NCBI RefSeq assembly: GCF_019049285.1
Contig: NZ_JAGMUL010000169.1
Location: forward strand, 1-64,000
From: Streptomyces sp. AC550_RSS872
GTDB taxonomy: Bacteria > Actinomycetota > Actinomycetes > Streptomycetales > Streptomycetaceae
Direction: 5' to 3'
Length of the DNA: 64,000 nucleotides
Part shown: positions 49,978 to 60,558 of the stretch, piece after piece
Numbering within the stretch: position 1 is the first letter of the stretch
How the letters are laid out: every line of letters begins with the position of its first letter
Translations under genes and position numbers: made by a program
The notes under the pieces: generated by a model
What the model was told of the DNA's origin: nothing
What the model saw: only the letters and a program-made list of their open reading frames with translations
Database searches by the model: none

Positions 49978-50673
49978 ATGACCAGCACGGTCCCCGCGCC
50001 AGTAACCCGTACGGCCGACGGCTCGGCCTTGCAGGCCGTCCTCCTCGACATGGACGGAACCCTGGTGGACACCGAGGGCTTCTGGTGGGACGTAGAGGTC
50101 GAGGTCTTCGCCGGCCTCGGCCACACCCTCGACGACACCTGGCGCCATGTCGTGGTCGGCGGCCCGATGACCCGCAGCGCGGGGTTCCTCATCGAGGCCA
50201 CCGGGGCCGACATCACCCTCGCCGAGCTCACCGTCCTGCTCAACCAGGGCTTCGAGGACCGTATCGACCGCGCCCTGCCGCTGATGCCGGGGGCGGCCCG
50301 GCTGCTGGCCGAGCTGGCCGAGTACGAGATCCCCACGGCCCTGGTCTCCGCCTCGCACCGGCGCATCATCGACCGGGTCCTCACCACGCTCGGCCCGCAG
50401 TACTTCGCGCTGACCGTCGCCGGCGACGAGGTGACGCGCACCAAGCCGCACCCGGACCCGTACCTGTTCGCCGCGGCCGGACTCGGCGCCGACCCCACCC
50501 GATGCGCGGTCGTCGAGGACACGGCGACCGGCGTCGCCGCCGCCGAGGCCGCGGGCTGCCATGTGGTGGCCGTGCCCTCGGTCGCACCGATCACCCCGGC
50601 CGCCCGGCGCACCGTGGTGACCTCCCTGGAACAGGTCGATCTCGCATTTCTACGCGGCCTGATGGTGGCCTGA
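49978..50673 (+). CDS. HAD-family phosphatase (beta-phosphoglucomutase-like)
   Basis: A 231-aa haloacid-dehalogenase phosphatase. Motif I is LLDMDGTLVDTEGFWW (D24, D26), motif II lies in TALVSASHR, motif III is the Lys in TRTKPHPDPYLFAAA, and motif IV VVEDTATGVAAAEAAG. The cap is the small helical type between motifs I and II. Substrate unknown, likely a small phosphate ester. A strong AAGGAGGT lies 6 bases before the ATG. Confidence 0.92.
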   Translation: MTSTVPAPVTRTADGSALQAVLLDMDGTLVDTEGFWWDVEVEVFAGLGHTLDDTWRHVVVGGPMTRSAGFLIEATGADITLAELTVLLNQGFEDRIDRALPLMPGAARLLAELAEYEIPTALVSASHRRIIDRVLTTLGPQYFALTVAGDEVTRTKPHPDPYLFAAAGLGADPTRCAVVEDTATGVAAAEAAGCHVVAVPSVAPITPAARRTVVTSLEQVDLAFLRGLMVA

Positions 50674-51144
50674 TGGATGGCCCGATGGATGGCCCGATGG
50701 TCGTCTGATGACGGCCTGACAACGGAAATAGGGTCGGCGTTCACCCAGAGTGCAACGCCGTTAGCCGGGGGAATTCCGCAAAGGAATTCGAATCCCGTGC
50801 GATGGCTGAATTCCGGTGCACACCAAGACCGTTCAGTTTGTGACGTTCGACACTCACAAGAGGGTCGACAGGCGCCCAGCCCTGTGGTGATGACCCTCCC
50901 ACGAGGGCTTCAAGCGCACCTTTGTGTCCCGATTGATGGATCGGTGCACGAATCCTTCCCCCATCAGGTTTCCGGTGCGTCCGCGACCGGTCTCACAGCG
51001 TGATGGGTTCTCAACTCCGGCGGCGGCGAACTTTCCTGCGGGCGCGGACTAACCTCGTCGCGAGAACATCGCCCTACCCCGTGACCCCGCTGCGACACCC
51101 CTGCATGCCGGGTACACGGAGTCGACAGCTGGAGAAACCCGAGC
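50674..51144. other. Intergenic region, 471 bp
   Basis: No supported gene. Near the start GATGGATGGCCC is repeated about 2.5 times in tandem around 50672-50700. GAATTCC-GCAAA-GGAATTC (50771-50789) is a 7-bp dyad. Lower GC between 50720 and 50860 marks a likely promoter area for the solute-binding protein gene. Confidence 0.4.
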
Positions 51145-52749
51145 ATGAACCGCAAGACTTTGGTGCTGCCGGCCGTCATCGGCCTGCTCGCGCCGGTTCT
51201 CGCCGCCTGCGGCGGAACCGACAGCGGCAGCGACGGCGGCGACGCGATCGTCGTCGGCACCACGGACGCGTTCACTGCCTCGAAGGACGCTCCCGCACCC
51301 CTCGACCCGGCCTACGCCTACGACGTCGGCACCTGGAACATCCTGCGCCAGACCGTGCAGACCCTCATGGTCCAGCCGCGCGGCGACGGCGACCCGGTTC
51401 CCGAGGCCGCCCAGAGCTGCGGCTTCACCGACAGCGGCAACGAACGCTACGCCTGCAAACTGCGCCAGGACCTCAAGTTCGCGAACGGCGACCCCATCAC
51501 CGCGGACGACGTGAAGTACTCCATCGACCGCGCCCGCTCCCTGAAGGCCGACAGCGGCGTCTTCGCACTGCTGTCCACCATCGACACCGTCGAGACCCAG
51601 GGCGACCGCGACGTCATCTTCCACCTCAGGACCGCCGACGCCACCTTCCCGTTCAAGCTGTCCACCCCGGTCGCCGGCATCGTCGACCCGGACGTCTACG
51701 CCAAGGACAAGCTGCGCGACGGCTTCGAGGCCGACGGCTCCGGCCCGTACACCCTCCAGGCCGAGGTCAAGAACGACAAGCTGGTCTCCGCCGTGTTCAC
51801 CAAGAACCCCAACTACAAGGGGAGCCTGACGGTGAACAACGACAAGGTCGAACTGCGCAACTTCGCCGACGCCGACGAGATGGGCACCGCCCTCGAAAAA
51901 GGCGACATCGACCTGATGACCCGCACCATGTCGCCCGAGCAGATCAAGAAGCTGTCGGCCGACTCCGACGACAGCGTCGACCTCGTCGACATGTCCGGCC
52001 TGGAAATCCGCTACCTGGCCTTCAACACCAACGACCCGAGCGTACGCAGCAAGGCCGTCCGCCAGGCGATGGCCCAGATCATCGACCGCGGCGAACTCGT
52101 CTCCAAGGTCTACGGCTCCCAGGCCGAACCGCTGTACTCGCTGGTCCCCGCCAGCGTCACGGGCCACTCCAACGCGTTCTTCAACAAGTACGGCGACCCG
52201 AGCGCCGCCAAGGCCAAGTCGCTGCTGGAGAAGGCCGGCATCACCACCCCGGTGAAACTGACGCTGCACTACACGACCGACCACTACGGCTCGGCCACCA
52301 AGAAGGAGTTCGAGCTGCTGAAGAAGCAGCTGGACGACAGCGGCCTGTTCGACGTCGACATCGAGGGCACCCCTTGGGCGGCTTTCCGCCCCGCCGAGCA
52401 GAAGGGCGAGTACGAGGTCTACGGCATGGGCTGGTTCCCCGACTTCCCCGACGCCGACAACTTCCTCGCGCCCTTCCTCGACAAGGACAACTTCCTCGGC
52501 TCGCCGTACGCCAACAGCGCGATCCGCAACAACCTCATCCCGGAGTCCCGCCGCGTGGCCGACCGACTGTCGGCGTCCGGAAGCCTGACCGACATCCAGG
52601 ACATCGTGGCCAACGACGTCCCCGTGCTGCCCCTGTGGCAGGGCAGGCAGTACGTCGCCGCCGGCGACGACGTCACGGGCACGGCCTACGCGCTCAACTC
52701 CTCCTCGACCCTTCAGCTGTGGGAGCTCGGCCGTGGCGTGAGCGGCTGA
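51145..52749 (+). CDS. Oligopeptide-type ABC transporter substrate-binding lipoprotein (first copy)
   Basis: Extracellular family 5 solute-binding protein, 534 aa. The signal peptide ends in lipobox VLAAC with lipidated C22. Mature segments fit the DppA/OppA family: AAQSCGFTDSGNERYACKL then LKFANGDPITADDVKYSIDRA, DVIFHLRTADATFPFKL and AQIIDRGELVSKVYG. No permease or ATPase gene is adjacent, so it must work with a transporter encoded elsewhere or have another role. It is followed after 99 bp by a paralogue. Confidence 0.93.
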   Translation: MNRKTLVLPAVIGLLAPVLAACGGTDSGSDGGDAIVVGTTDAFTASKDAPAPLDPAYAYDVGTWNILRQTVQTLMVQPRGDGDPVPEAAQSCGFTDSGNERYACKLRQDLKFANGDPITADDVKYSIDRARSLKADSGVFALLSTIDTVETQGDRDVIFHLRTADATFPFKLSTPVAGIVDPDVYAKDKLRDGFEADGSGPYTLQAEVKNDKLVSAVFTKNPNYKGSLTVNNDKVELRNFADADEMGTALEKGDIDLMTRTMSPEQIKKLSADSDDSVDLVDMSGLEIRYLAFNTNDPSVRSKAVRQAMAQIIDRGELVSKVYGSQAEPLYSLVPASVTGHSNAFFNKYGDPSAAKAKSLLEKAGITTPVKLTLHYTTDHYGSATKKEFELLKKQLDDSGLFDVDIEGTPWAAFRPAEQKGEYEVYGMGWFPDFPDADNFLAPFLDKDNFLGSPYANSAIRNNLIPESRRVADRLSASGSLTDIQDIVANDVPVLPLWQGRQYVAAGDDVTGTAYALNSSSTLQLWELGRGVSG

Positions 52750-52848
52750 CGTCTCCCTGCGCCCGGCGCCACGACCAAGGCGCCGGGCCGGCCCGGGATC
52801 CAGGACTTCGGCCCGGGTTCCACACAACCGACGACAAGGCACTCGTAC

Positions 52849-54429
52849 GTGAACATGCGCAACCAGTGGCCGGTCCTGCCCGTCGTGGCAGGGCTGGCCT
52901 CCGGCCTGCTGACCGGCTGCGGAACGGAGACGGGCGATACCGGGGGGACCGGCACCTCGGTGGTCATGGGGATGTCCGACGACGTCCTGGCCACCGACCC
53001 CGCCTCCGGCTACGACCCCGGCTCCTGGCTGCTGTTCAACAACGTCTTCCAGTCGCTGCTCAGCTTCCCCAAGGGCGCCACCGAACCCCAGCCCGAGGCC
53101 GCCGAGCAGTGCACCTTCTCCGACACGGAGACCAAGGTCTACAAGTGCACCCTCAGAGACGGCCTCAAGTTCAGCAACGGTGACGCGCTCACCTCCGAGG
53201 ACGTCAAGTTCTCCTTCGACCGCATGCTGAAGATCAACGACCCCGAAGGTCCCGCGGTCATGTTCCCCACGCTCGACAAGGTGGAGACACCGGACGACAA
53301 GACGGTCGTCTTCCGGCTCAACACCCCGGACGCCACCTTCCCGAGCAAGATAGCCTCCGGCGCCGGCTCCATCGTCGACCAGGAACAGTACGACGCGAAG
53401 GGCCTGCGCGCGGACAACGCGGCGGTCGGCTCCGGCCCGTACAAGCTCGACTCGTTCAACGACGAGGAGGCCGTCTTCTCCGTCAACGAGAACTACAAGG
53501 GCACCGCGAAGGTGCAGAACTCCGGCGTCACCCTGAAGTTCTTCCACGGCGACCAGGACGCCCTGAAGAAGGCCCTGAGCGCCCGTGAGGTCGACATCGC
53601 CTACCGCGGCCTCACCGCGGGCGACATCGCCGACATCGAGAAGTCCGGCGCCGACTCCGGCGTCGAGGTCGTCGAAGGCAGCAGCGCCGAAGTCCAGCAC
53701 CTCGTCTTCAACATGGACGACCCGGTCGCCGGAAAGCTCGGCGTCCGCAAGGCCATCGCCTACCTGATCGACCGCGACGCCCTCATCAAGGACGTCTACG
53801 AAGGCACCGCCAGCCCGCTGTACTCCATCATCCCGGCCGGCATCGGCGGCCACAGCACGGCCTTCTTCGACACCTACGGCGCCCGGCCCTCCAAGGCCAA
53901 GGCCGCCGCCGCGCTCCAGGACGACGGCATCACCGGCAAGGTCAAGCTGACCCTCTGGTCCACCCCGTCGCGCTACGGCCCGGCCACCGACCAGGAGTTG
54001 AAGGCCATCGCGCAGCAGCTCAACGCGAGCGGCCTGTTCGACGCCGACGTGCAGTCCGTCGCGTTCGACCAGTACGAGAAGGACATCGCCGCCGGCAAGT
54101 ACGGCGTGTACGTGAAGGGCTGGATCCCGGACTACCCGGACGCCGACAACTTCACCTCACCCTTCTTCGGCAAGGGCAACGTGCTGAGCAACAACTACAG
54201 CAACAAGGCCATCACCGGCTCGCTCATCCCGCGCACCTCCGCCGAGAGCGACCGCTCCGCCACCGACGACGAGTTCAACCAGCTCCAGGACATCGTGGCC
54301 AGGGAGCTCCCCGTCCTCCCCGTCTGGCAGGCCAAGCAGTACGCCGTCGTCCGCGACAACGTCTACGGCCTGGAGTACTGCCTCGACGCCTCCACCGTCT
54401 TCCGTTTCTGGGAACTCAGCAAGGGCTGA
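52849..54429 (+). CDS. Oligopeptide-type ABC transporter substrate-binding lipoprotein (second copy)
   Basis: Paralogue of the preceding protein, 526 aa, lipobox LLTGC with lipidated C24. The same landmarks appear: LKFSNGDALTSEDVKFSFDRM, VVFRLNTPDATFPSKI, YLIDRDALIKDVYEG, PDYPDADNFTSPFFGKGN. The two copies are clearly duplicated but well diverged, so their ligands may differ. GTG at 52849 is used; the ATG two codons later is equally possible, and the ribosome binding site is weak, which suggests coupling to the upstream gene. Confidence 0.92.
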   Translation: MNMRNQWPVLPVVAGLASGLLTGCGTETGDTGGTGTSVVMGMSDDVLATDPASGYDPGSWLLFNNVFQSLLSFPKGATEPQPEAAEQCTFSDTETKVYKCTLRDGLKFSNGDALTSEDVKFSFDRMLKINDPEGPAVMFPTLDKVETPDDKTVVFRLNTPDATFPSKIASGAGSIVDQEQYDAKGLRADNAAVGSGPYKLDSFNDEEAVFSVNENYKGTAKVQNSGVTLKFFHGDQDALKKALSAREVDIAYRGLTAGDIADIEKSGADSGVEVVEGSSAEVQHLVFNMDDPVAGKLGVRKAIAYLIDRDALIKDVYEGTASPLYSIIPAGIGGHSTAFFDTYGARPSKAKAAAALQDDGITGKVKLTLWSTPSRYGPATDQELKAIAQQLNASGLFDADVQSVAFDQYEKDIAAGKYGVYVKGWIPDYPDADNFTSPFFGKGNVLSNNYSNKAITGSLIPRTSAESDRSATDDEFNQLQDIVARELPVLPVWQAKQYAVVRDNVYGLEYCLDASTVFRFWELSKG

Positions 54430-54454
54430 CAGACGGTCGCACCCGCCTACGCAC

Positions 54455-54491
54455 GCGGAGGGCGCCCCTTCTCACAAGGGGCGCCCTCCGC
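54455..54491. terminator. Terminator between the lipoprotein and response regulator genes
   Basis: Perfect 16-bp stem GCGGAGGGCGCCCCTT / AAGGGGCGCCCTCCGC with loop CTCAC; serves both convergent transcripts. Confidence 0.88.
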
Positions 54492-54508
54492 CGCGTCAAG
54501 GCAGGCTC

Positions 54509-55180
54509 CTACTGTGCGCCGGGGCGCACCAGCCCGCTCTCGTACGCATACACCGCGGCCTGCACCCGGTCACGCAACCCCAGCTTGGTGAGCACATGGC
54601 CCACATGCGTCTTCACCGTGGTCTCGCTGACGAACAGATCCGCGGCGATCTCCGCATTGGACAGGCCCCGCGCCACCAGCTTCAGCACCTCCACCTCACG
54701 ATCGGTGAGCGTGTGCAGGGTGTCCGGAACCGGCTCGTCGCCCGACGGCAGATGCGTGGCGTACTTGTCGAGCAGCCGACGCGTGATGCTCGGGGCGAGC
54801 ATCGCCTCCCCTGCCGCGACCACACGGATCGCCTGCACCAGCTCATTGGCCGGGGCGTCCTTCAGCAGAAACCCGCTGGCCCCCGCCTTCAACGCCTCCA
54901 CCACATACTCGTCGAGATCGAAAGTCGTCAGCACCAGCACCTTCGCCGGGCCGTCCCGCCCGGGCCCGGTGATCTGCCGGGTCGCCTCGACACCGTCCAT
55001 CCGAGGCATACGGATGTCCATCAGAACCACGTCGGGCTGCAGGGCCCGCACCTGGTCGAGGGCCTGAAGGCCGTCGCCGGCCTCGCCCACGACCGCGATG
55101 TCCTGCTCCGCCTCCAGAATCATCCGGAAGCCGGTACGCAGTAGCGGCTGGTCGTCGACCAGTAGGACGCGGATGGCCAC
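54509..55180 (-). CDS. NarL/LuxR-family response regulator
   Basis: Two-component regulator of 223 aa: receiver domain with acidic pocket D9/D10, phospho-acceptor D55 (VVLMDIRMP), Thr and Lys in LTTFDLDEY and FLLKDAP, then a LuxR-type HTH (LTDREVEVLKLVARGLSNAEIAADLFVSETTVKTHVGHVLTKLGL). No histidine kinase gene is adjacent, so it is an orphan here. AAGGAG precedes the GTG at 55180, 14 bp after the nuclease gene, suggesting co-transcription with it. Confidence 0.93.
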   Translation of the reverse strand: MAIRVLLVDDQPLLRTGFRMILEAEQDIAVVGEAGDGLQALDQVRALQPDVVLMDIRMPRMDGVEATRQITGPGRDGPAKVLVLTTFDLDEYVVEALKAGASGFLLKDAPANELVQAIRVVAAGEAMLAPSITRRLLDKYATHLPSGDEPVPDTLHTLTDREVEVLKLVARGLSNAEIAADLFVSETTVKTHVGHVLTKLGLRDRVQAAVYAYESGLVRPGAQ

Positions 55181-55194
55181 GTAAGTCTCCTTCG

Positions 55195-56289
<1,095 letters not shown>

Positions 56290-56458
56290 AGACCTTACGG
56301 CCCGCCACTGACAGTGACCCAGCCGCGGCCGTTACGGCTGGGACAGCCGGGGAAACAGAGAGGGGTGCCGGGGCGGAACACGCCGCGACGGCCGCATACC
56401 ATCGACCCAGACCCATCCGCCCAGCAGGCGCGGACGACGCTTCGAACGAGGGGACACC

Positions 56459-58120
56459 GTGGACGAGAGCGGCGGGAGCGGGCAGCCGCGGTCCGGCACC
56501 GACGAGTCGACCGAGCGCCGATCGACCGAGCGCCGAACAGACCGTACGGCCCCGGCCGCCGACCCCACACACCCCGACCCGGCCCCGGCCGCCGAACAGT
56601 CCCCGGACGCCCGGCCCTTGGACACCGACCGGGACGACACCGCGCCCGAAGCCGCCCAGCCGCCGCCCCACGCGGAGGACCACTCGCAGGACGAGCCCCC
56701 GCGGGGCACGGACGGCGACGACGCCGCCACCGACGGCGCGGCCCCCCAGCAGGCGCAGCAGGCGCAAGGCGGCCCCTCCAGCGACTCCCCGGTCCCACCG
56801 AGCCCAGGCGACAGCCCTTCGGGCCCCACCCCACCGGCGCCGTCCGAACCCCGGTCGCAGCAGCCCCCCACCACGCCCTACCCCCACCACACCCCAGACC
56901 CCGACGCCCACGACCGCACCCTCGCCCACTCCGGCCCCACAAAGAACCAGCCGCCCCAGCGCCCCCAGGAACCCCGAGGCGGGCTCCTCATGGGACGCCC
57001 CTTTGGCGTGCCCGTGTACGTCGCCCCCAGCTGGTTCCTCGTCGCCGCCCTCATCACCTGGGTGTTCGGCGGACAACTCGACCGCGTCCTGCCCGAGCTC
57101 GGCGCCGCCCGCTACCTCGTCTCCCTCTTCTTCGCCGTCGCCTTCTACGCCTCCGTCCTCGTCCACGAACTCGCGCACACGGTCGCCGCACTCCGTTTCA
57201 AGCTCCCCGTGCGCCGCATCCAGCTCCAGTTCTTCGGCGGAGTCTCCGAAATCGAGAAGGAGGCCGAGACACCCGGCCGCGAATTCGTCCTCGCCTTCGT
57301 CGGACCGCTGCTCTCCCTCGCCCTCGCCGGCGTCTTCTACGCCGCCATGCAGCCCGTCGAACCCGGCACCGTCCCCGGCGTCCTCCTGGCCGGCCTGATG
57401 ATCTCCAACCTCATCGTCGCCGCCTTCAATCTGCTCCCCGGACTCCCCCTCGACGGCGGCCGTATGCTCCGCGCCATCGTCTGGAAGATCACCGGCAAAC
57501 CCATGACCGGCACCATCGCCGCCGCCTGGGTCGGCCGCGCCCTCGCCGTCGCCGTCCTCATCGGCCTGCCCTGGCTCACCCAGTCCGGCGCCCTCGGCTC
57601 CGACGCCGTCGACAACGTCGGCATGGACACCGTCATGGACGCCCTGCTCGCCGCCATCCTCGCCGCGATCATCTGGACCGGCGCCGGCAACAGCCTGCGC
57701 ATGGCCCGCCTCCGCGAACACCTCCCCGAACTGCGCGCCCGCACCCTCACCCGCCGCGCCGTCCCCGTCGAGACCGACACCCCCCTCTCCGAAGCCCTGC
57801 GCCGCGCCAACGCCGCGGGAGCCCGCGCCCTCGTCGTCGTCGACGCCGACGGCAATCCCCTCTCCCTCGTCCGCGAGGCCGCCATCGTCGGCGTACCCGA
57901 ACACCGCCGCCCCTGGGTCCCCGTCAGCGGCCTCGCCCAGGACCTCACCGACGGCATGCGCGTCTCCGCCGAACTCGAGGGAGAAGACCTGCTCGACGCC
58001 CTCCGGGCCGCCCCCGCCACCGAATACCTGGTGGTGGAGGAGACCGGCGAGATCTACGGCGTCCTGTCCGCGGCCGACGTCGAGCGCGCCTTCGTCAAGG
58101 CAATGGCCCGCCCCAGCTGA
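56459..58120 (+). CDS. Site-2 protease (M50) with CBS domains
   Basis: Intramembrane zinc metalloprotease of 553 aa. Residues 1-175 are Pro/Asp/Gln-rich and probably cytoplasmic and disordered. The membrane domain begins GRPFGVPVYVAPSWFLVAAL; zinc motif HELAH at 236-240, third ligand D332 in LPGLPLDGGRML. The C-terminal third has a pair of CBS domains (PVETDTPLSEALRRANAAGARALVVVDADG, TEYLVVEETGEIYGVLSAAD) that may sense adenine nucleotides. Substrate unknown; S2P enzymes often cut anti-sigma factors. GAGGGG precedes the GTG at 56459. Confidence 0.92.
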   Translation: MDESGGSGQPRSGTDESTERRSTERRTDRTAPAADPTHPDPAPAAEQSPDARPLDTDRDDTAPEAAQPPPHAEDHSQDEPPRGTDGDDAATDGAAPQQAQQAQGGPSSDSPVPPSPGDSPSGPTPPAPSEPRSQQPPTTPYPHHTPDPDAHDRTLAHSGPTKNQPPQRPQEPRGGLLMGRPFGVPVYVAPSWFLVAALITWVFGGQLDRVLPELGAARYLVSLFFAVAFYASVLVHELAHTVAALRFKLPVRRIQLQFFGGVSEIEKEAETPGREFVLAFVGPLLSLALAGVFYAAMQPVEPGTVPGVLLAGLMISNLIVAAFNLLPGLPLDGGRMLRAIVWKITGKPMTGTIAAAWVGRALAVAVLIGLPWLTQSGALGSDAVDNVGMDTVMDALLAAILAAIIWTGAGNSLRMARLREHLPELRARTLTRRAVPVETDTPLSEALRRANAAGARALVVVDADGNPLSLVREAAIVGVPEHRRPWVPVSGLAQDLTDGMRVSAELEGEDLLDALRAAPATEYLVVEETGEIYGVLSAADVERAFVKAMARPS

Positions 58121-58197
58121 CACACCCGCTCCCCATGTAGCGGGCTCGGCGCTTCCCCATGGTCGGCGGCCCCCCGAAACGCCGGTAGGCTGGTCAC

Positions 58198-59100
58198 ATG
58201 TCCGAACCGACCGGTGCCGCCCGCAGGCGCGGGCCCTTCAAGGTCGGGGACCAGGTTCAGCTGACCGACCCCAAGGGCCGCCACTACACGTTCACGCTCG
58301 AAGCCGGGAAGAACTTCCACACCCACAAGGGTTCCTTCCCGCACGACGAACTGATCGGCGCACCCGAGGGCAGCGTTGTCCGCACCACCGGTAACGTCGC
58401 CTACCTCGCGCTGCGCCCCCTGCTCCCCGACTACGTCCTGTCCATGCCCCGCGGGGCAGCCGTCGTCTACCCCAAGGACGCCGGACAGATCCTCGCCTTC
58501 GCCGACATCTTCCCCGGCGCCCGCGTCGTCGAGGCCGGCGTCGGCTCCGGCTCGCTCAGCAGCTTCCTGCTGCGTGCCATCGGCGACCAGGGCATGCTGC
58601 ACAGCTACGAGCGCCGCGAGGACTTCGCCGAGATCGCCCAGCAGAACGTCGAGCGCTATTTCGGCGGCCCCCACCCCGCCTGGCAGCTCACCGTCGGCGA
58701 CCTCCAGGACAACCTGAGCGACACCGACGTCGACCGCGTCATCCTCGACATGCTCGCCCCCTGGGAATGCCTGGAAGCGGTCTCCAAGGCCCTCGTCCCC
58801 GGCGGCATCGTCTGCTGCTACGTCGCCACCACCACCCAGCTCGCCCGGACCGTCGAGTCCATCCGCGAGATCGGCTGCTTCAACGAGCCGACCGCCTGGG
58901 AGACGATGATCCGCAACTGGCACATCGAGGGCCTCGCCGTCCGCCCCGACCACCGCATGATCGGCCACACCGGCTTCCTGCTCACCGCCCGCCGCCTCGC
59001 CGACGGAGTCGAGCCCCCCATGCGCCGCCGACGCCCCGCCAAGGGCGCCTACGGCGAGGACTACGAAGGCCCCAACGCCGACGGCGGCTCCGGCCGCTGA
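58198..59100 (+). CDS. trmI: tRNA (adenine-N1)-methyltransferase, TrmI family
   Basis: AdoMet-dependent enzyme that makes m1A58 in the tRNA T-loop. The 300-aa protein has an N-terminal beta-barrel (RGPFKVGDQVQLTDPKGRHYTF, GSVVRTTGNVAYLALRPLL) and a Rossmann methyltransferase domain with VVEAGVGSGSLSSFLL motif I, LHSYERREDFA acidic loop and VILDMLAPWECLEAV catalytic motif. In many actinobacteria this gene neighbours arc and the Pup-proteasome genes, as it does here. The Shine-Dalgarno before ATG 58198 is weak. Confidence 0.95.
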   Translation: MSEPTGAARRRGPFKVGDQVQLTDPKGRHYTFTLEAGKNFHTHKGSFPHDELIGAPEGSVVRTTGNVAYLALRPLLPDYVLSMPRGAAVVYPKDAGQILAFADIFPGARVVEAGVGSGSLSSFLLRAIGDQGMLHSYERREDFAEIAQQNVERYFGGPHPAWQLTVGDLQDNLSDTDVDRVILDMLAPWECLEAVSKALVPGGIVCCYVATTTQLARTVESIREIGCFNEPTAWETMIRNWHIEGLAVRPDHRMIGHTGFLLTARRLADGVEPPMRRRRPAKGAYGEDYEGPNADGGSGR

Positions 59101-59129
59101 CACGGCCCCACACCGCGCACAACGTACAA

Positions 59130-59178
59130 GCGCTGTGGTCGAGTTCCCGGAACACCACCGGGAACTCGACCACAGCGC
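59130..59178. terminator. Strong terminator hairpin after trmI
   Basis: Perfect 21-bp stem (59130-59150 with 59158-59178; arm begins GCGCTGTGGTCGAG) and loop AACACCA, followed by CTTTCTGTTG. It is the longest perfect hairpin noted in the window. Confidence 0.88.
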
Positions 59179-59369
59179 CTTTCTGTTGACACCGGATGCC
59201 CGACAACCCGCAGATCCGAACGTCGCACAAACACCCGCACGCCCCCCGCGCCCCCCCGACCACCGCACACCGGCACCCGAACTCCACACCCCGCCGTTCC
59301 CCCGCACTGTGACGTGTGGCACCATGCTGGCCACCCCCACCGGCACAGCCCTCACAGGAGACGCTCCTA

Positions 59370-59948
59370 GTGCAGCAACCCGCCGTCCCGGAACTGGCAC
59401 ACACCCACACCCGCCCCATCCACTGGCTCGCCACCGCCACAGCGGTCGCCGGCGTCGTGGCCCTGTCCTCGGTCCTCCAGCCCAACTCGGCGACAGCCGC
59501 CCAGACCGCCGGCCCGGAGACCGGACACGCCCCCGCCGCCCTCGCACCCCCCGACCCGGCCGGCGTCGACCTCCCGCTCGAATGCGGGCCCGTAAAGGCG
59601 GTCGTGGTGAAAAAGGCCACCGGAGACCTCGACGGCGACGGCAACCCCGAAACCGTGGCCGTCGTGCACTGCGACGCCCCCATGGGCACCCCACCCGACG
59701 GCCTCTACGTCCTCACCCGAGCCACCGAGACGGCCACACCCCGCGTCGTCGCCACCCTCGTCGACCCCAAGGACAGCACTACCGTCAGTGACATCACCGT
59801 CCGCGACGGAGCCGTCGTCGCCGACCTGCTCAGCTACTCCTCCGACGACGTACCCCGCTGCTGCCCCGACGTGAAGAACAGCGCGAAGTGGCAGTGGAAG
59901 AACGGCACGTTCGTCCGCTCGACACCCGCAGGAGCCCACAGCGTCTGA
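59370..59948 (+). CDS. Secreted or membrane-anchored hypothetical protein
   Basis: A 192-aa protein with an N-terminal hydrophobic segment (IHWLATATAVAGVVALSSVL) that looks like a signal peptide or anchor, cleavage possible after SATAA. The mature part includes a calcium-loop-like GDLDGDGNPETVAVVHCD segment, and four cysteines (one each in PLECGP and VVHCD and a pair in PRCCPD) suggest disulphides in an exported protein. Function unknown. GTG at 59370 lies 9 bases after AGGAG. Confidence 0.8.
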   Translation: MQQPAVPELAHTHTRPIHWLATATAVAGVVALSSVLQPNSATAAQTAGPETGHAPAALAPPDPAGVDLPLECGPVKAVVVKKATGDLDGDGNPETVAVVHCDAPMGTPPDGLYVLTRATETATPRVVATLVDPKDSTTVSDITVRDGAVVADLLSYSSDDVPRCCPDVKNSAKWQWKNGTFVRSTPAGAHSV

Positions 59949-60006
59949 TCCACGCCACCAGCGCGTGTGAGAAATCAGACAGTCGTAACACCCCGTACAC
60001 GCAAGG

Positions 60007-60312
60007 TCACTCGGCGTCCGGACCGAACATCTCGACCTTGTCCGAAACGCGACGTACATGGATGCACTCGCCCGGACACTCCTTCGCCGAATCCACCACA
60101 TCCGTGAGAAGCGGCAACGGCACGGGCGTTGTCGCCCCCTCCACCTGCAACAGCTCGTCGTCCGCGCCCTTCACATAAGCCAGACCATCGATGTCCAGCT
60201 CGAACACCTCCGGCGCGTACTGGGCACAGATACCGTCACCGGTACACAGAGCCTGGTCGATCCAGACCTCCAGTGCCACGCCATCGACCCCGGCCGCCTG
60301 CTCCACGCTCAT
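60007..60312 (-). CDS. Ferredoxin (3Fe-4S/4Fe-4S type)
   Basis: Small electron carrier of 101 aa. Cluster cysteines appear in LCTGDGICAQYAPEVF (C-x5-C) and ECPGECIHVRR; the lack of a Cys at the second classical position suggests a 3Fe-4S centre as in P450 ferredoxins. Partner unknown. This ferredoxin commonly sits beside arc in Streptomyces, from memory. ATG at 60312 has AGGAG only two bases away; an ATG four codons upstream (60324) is an alternative start. Confidence 0.9.
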   Translation of the reverse strand: MSVEQAAGVDGVALEVWIDQALCTGDGICAQYAPEVFELDIDGLAYVKGADDELLQVEGATTPVPLPLLTDVVDSAKECPGECIHVRRVSDKVEMFGPDAE

Positions 60313-60558
60313 CTCTCCTGCCATCCGCTTACGTCGAGCCGAACGGGAATCCGGCCAGCTCTGACGGGTGTTGAACGCTTCGAGCCTACCTGCGGCGGCT
60401 TCCCAATCATGTTCGGTGGGTATTCCCCTGGCGTGAGGGAGAGCGCAAGGGTGAAGATCGGACACACCCCGACAGTCTTTGTGATCTAGGGGTTTCAATC
60501 GACACCCACCCAGGTAGGGTCTGGAAGCGTCCAGCTCCCCTTGGAGGAGGTGAGGACC

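Noticed and set aside
51145..54429. Complete oligopeptide ABC transporter operon
   Set aside because: Neither flank encodes a permease or ATPase; the following gene is a convergent response regulator behind a terminator.
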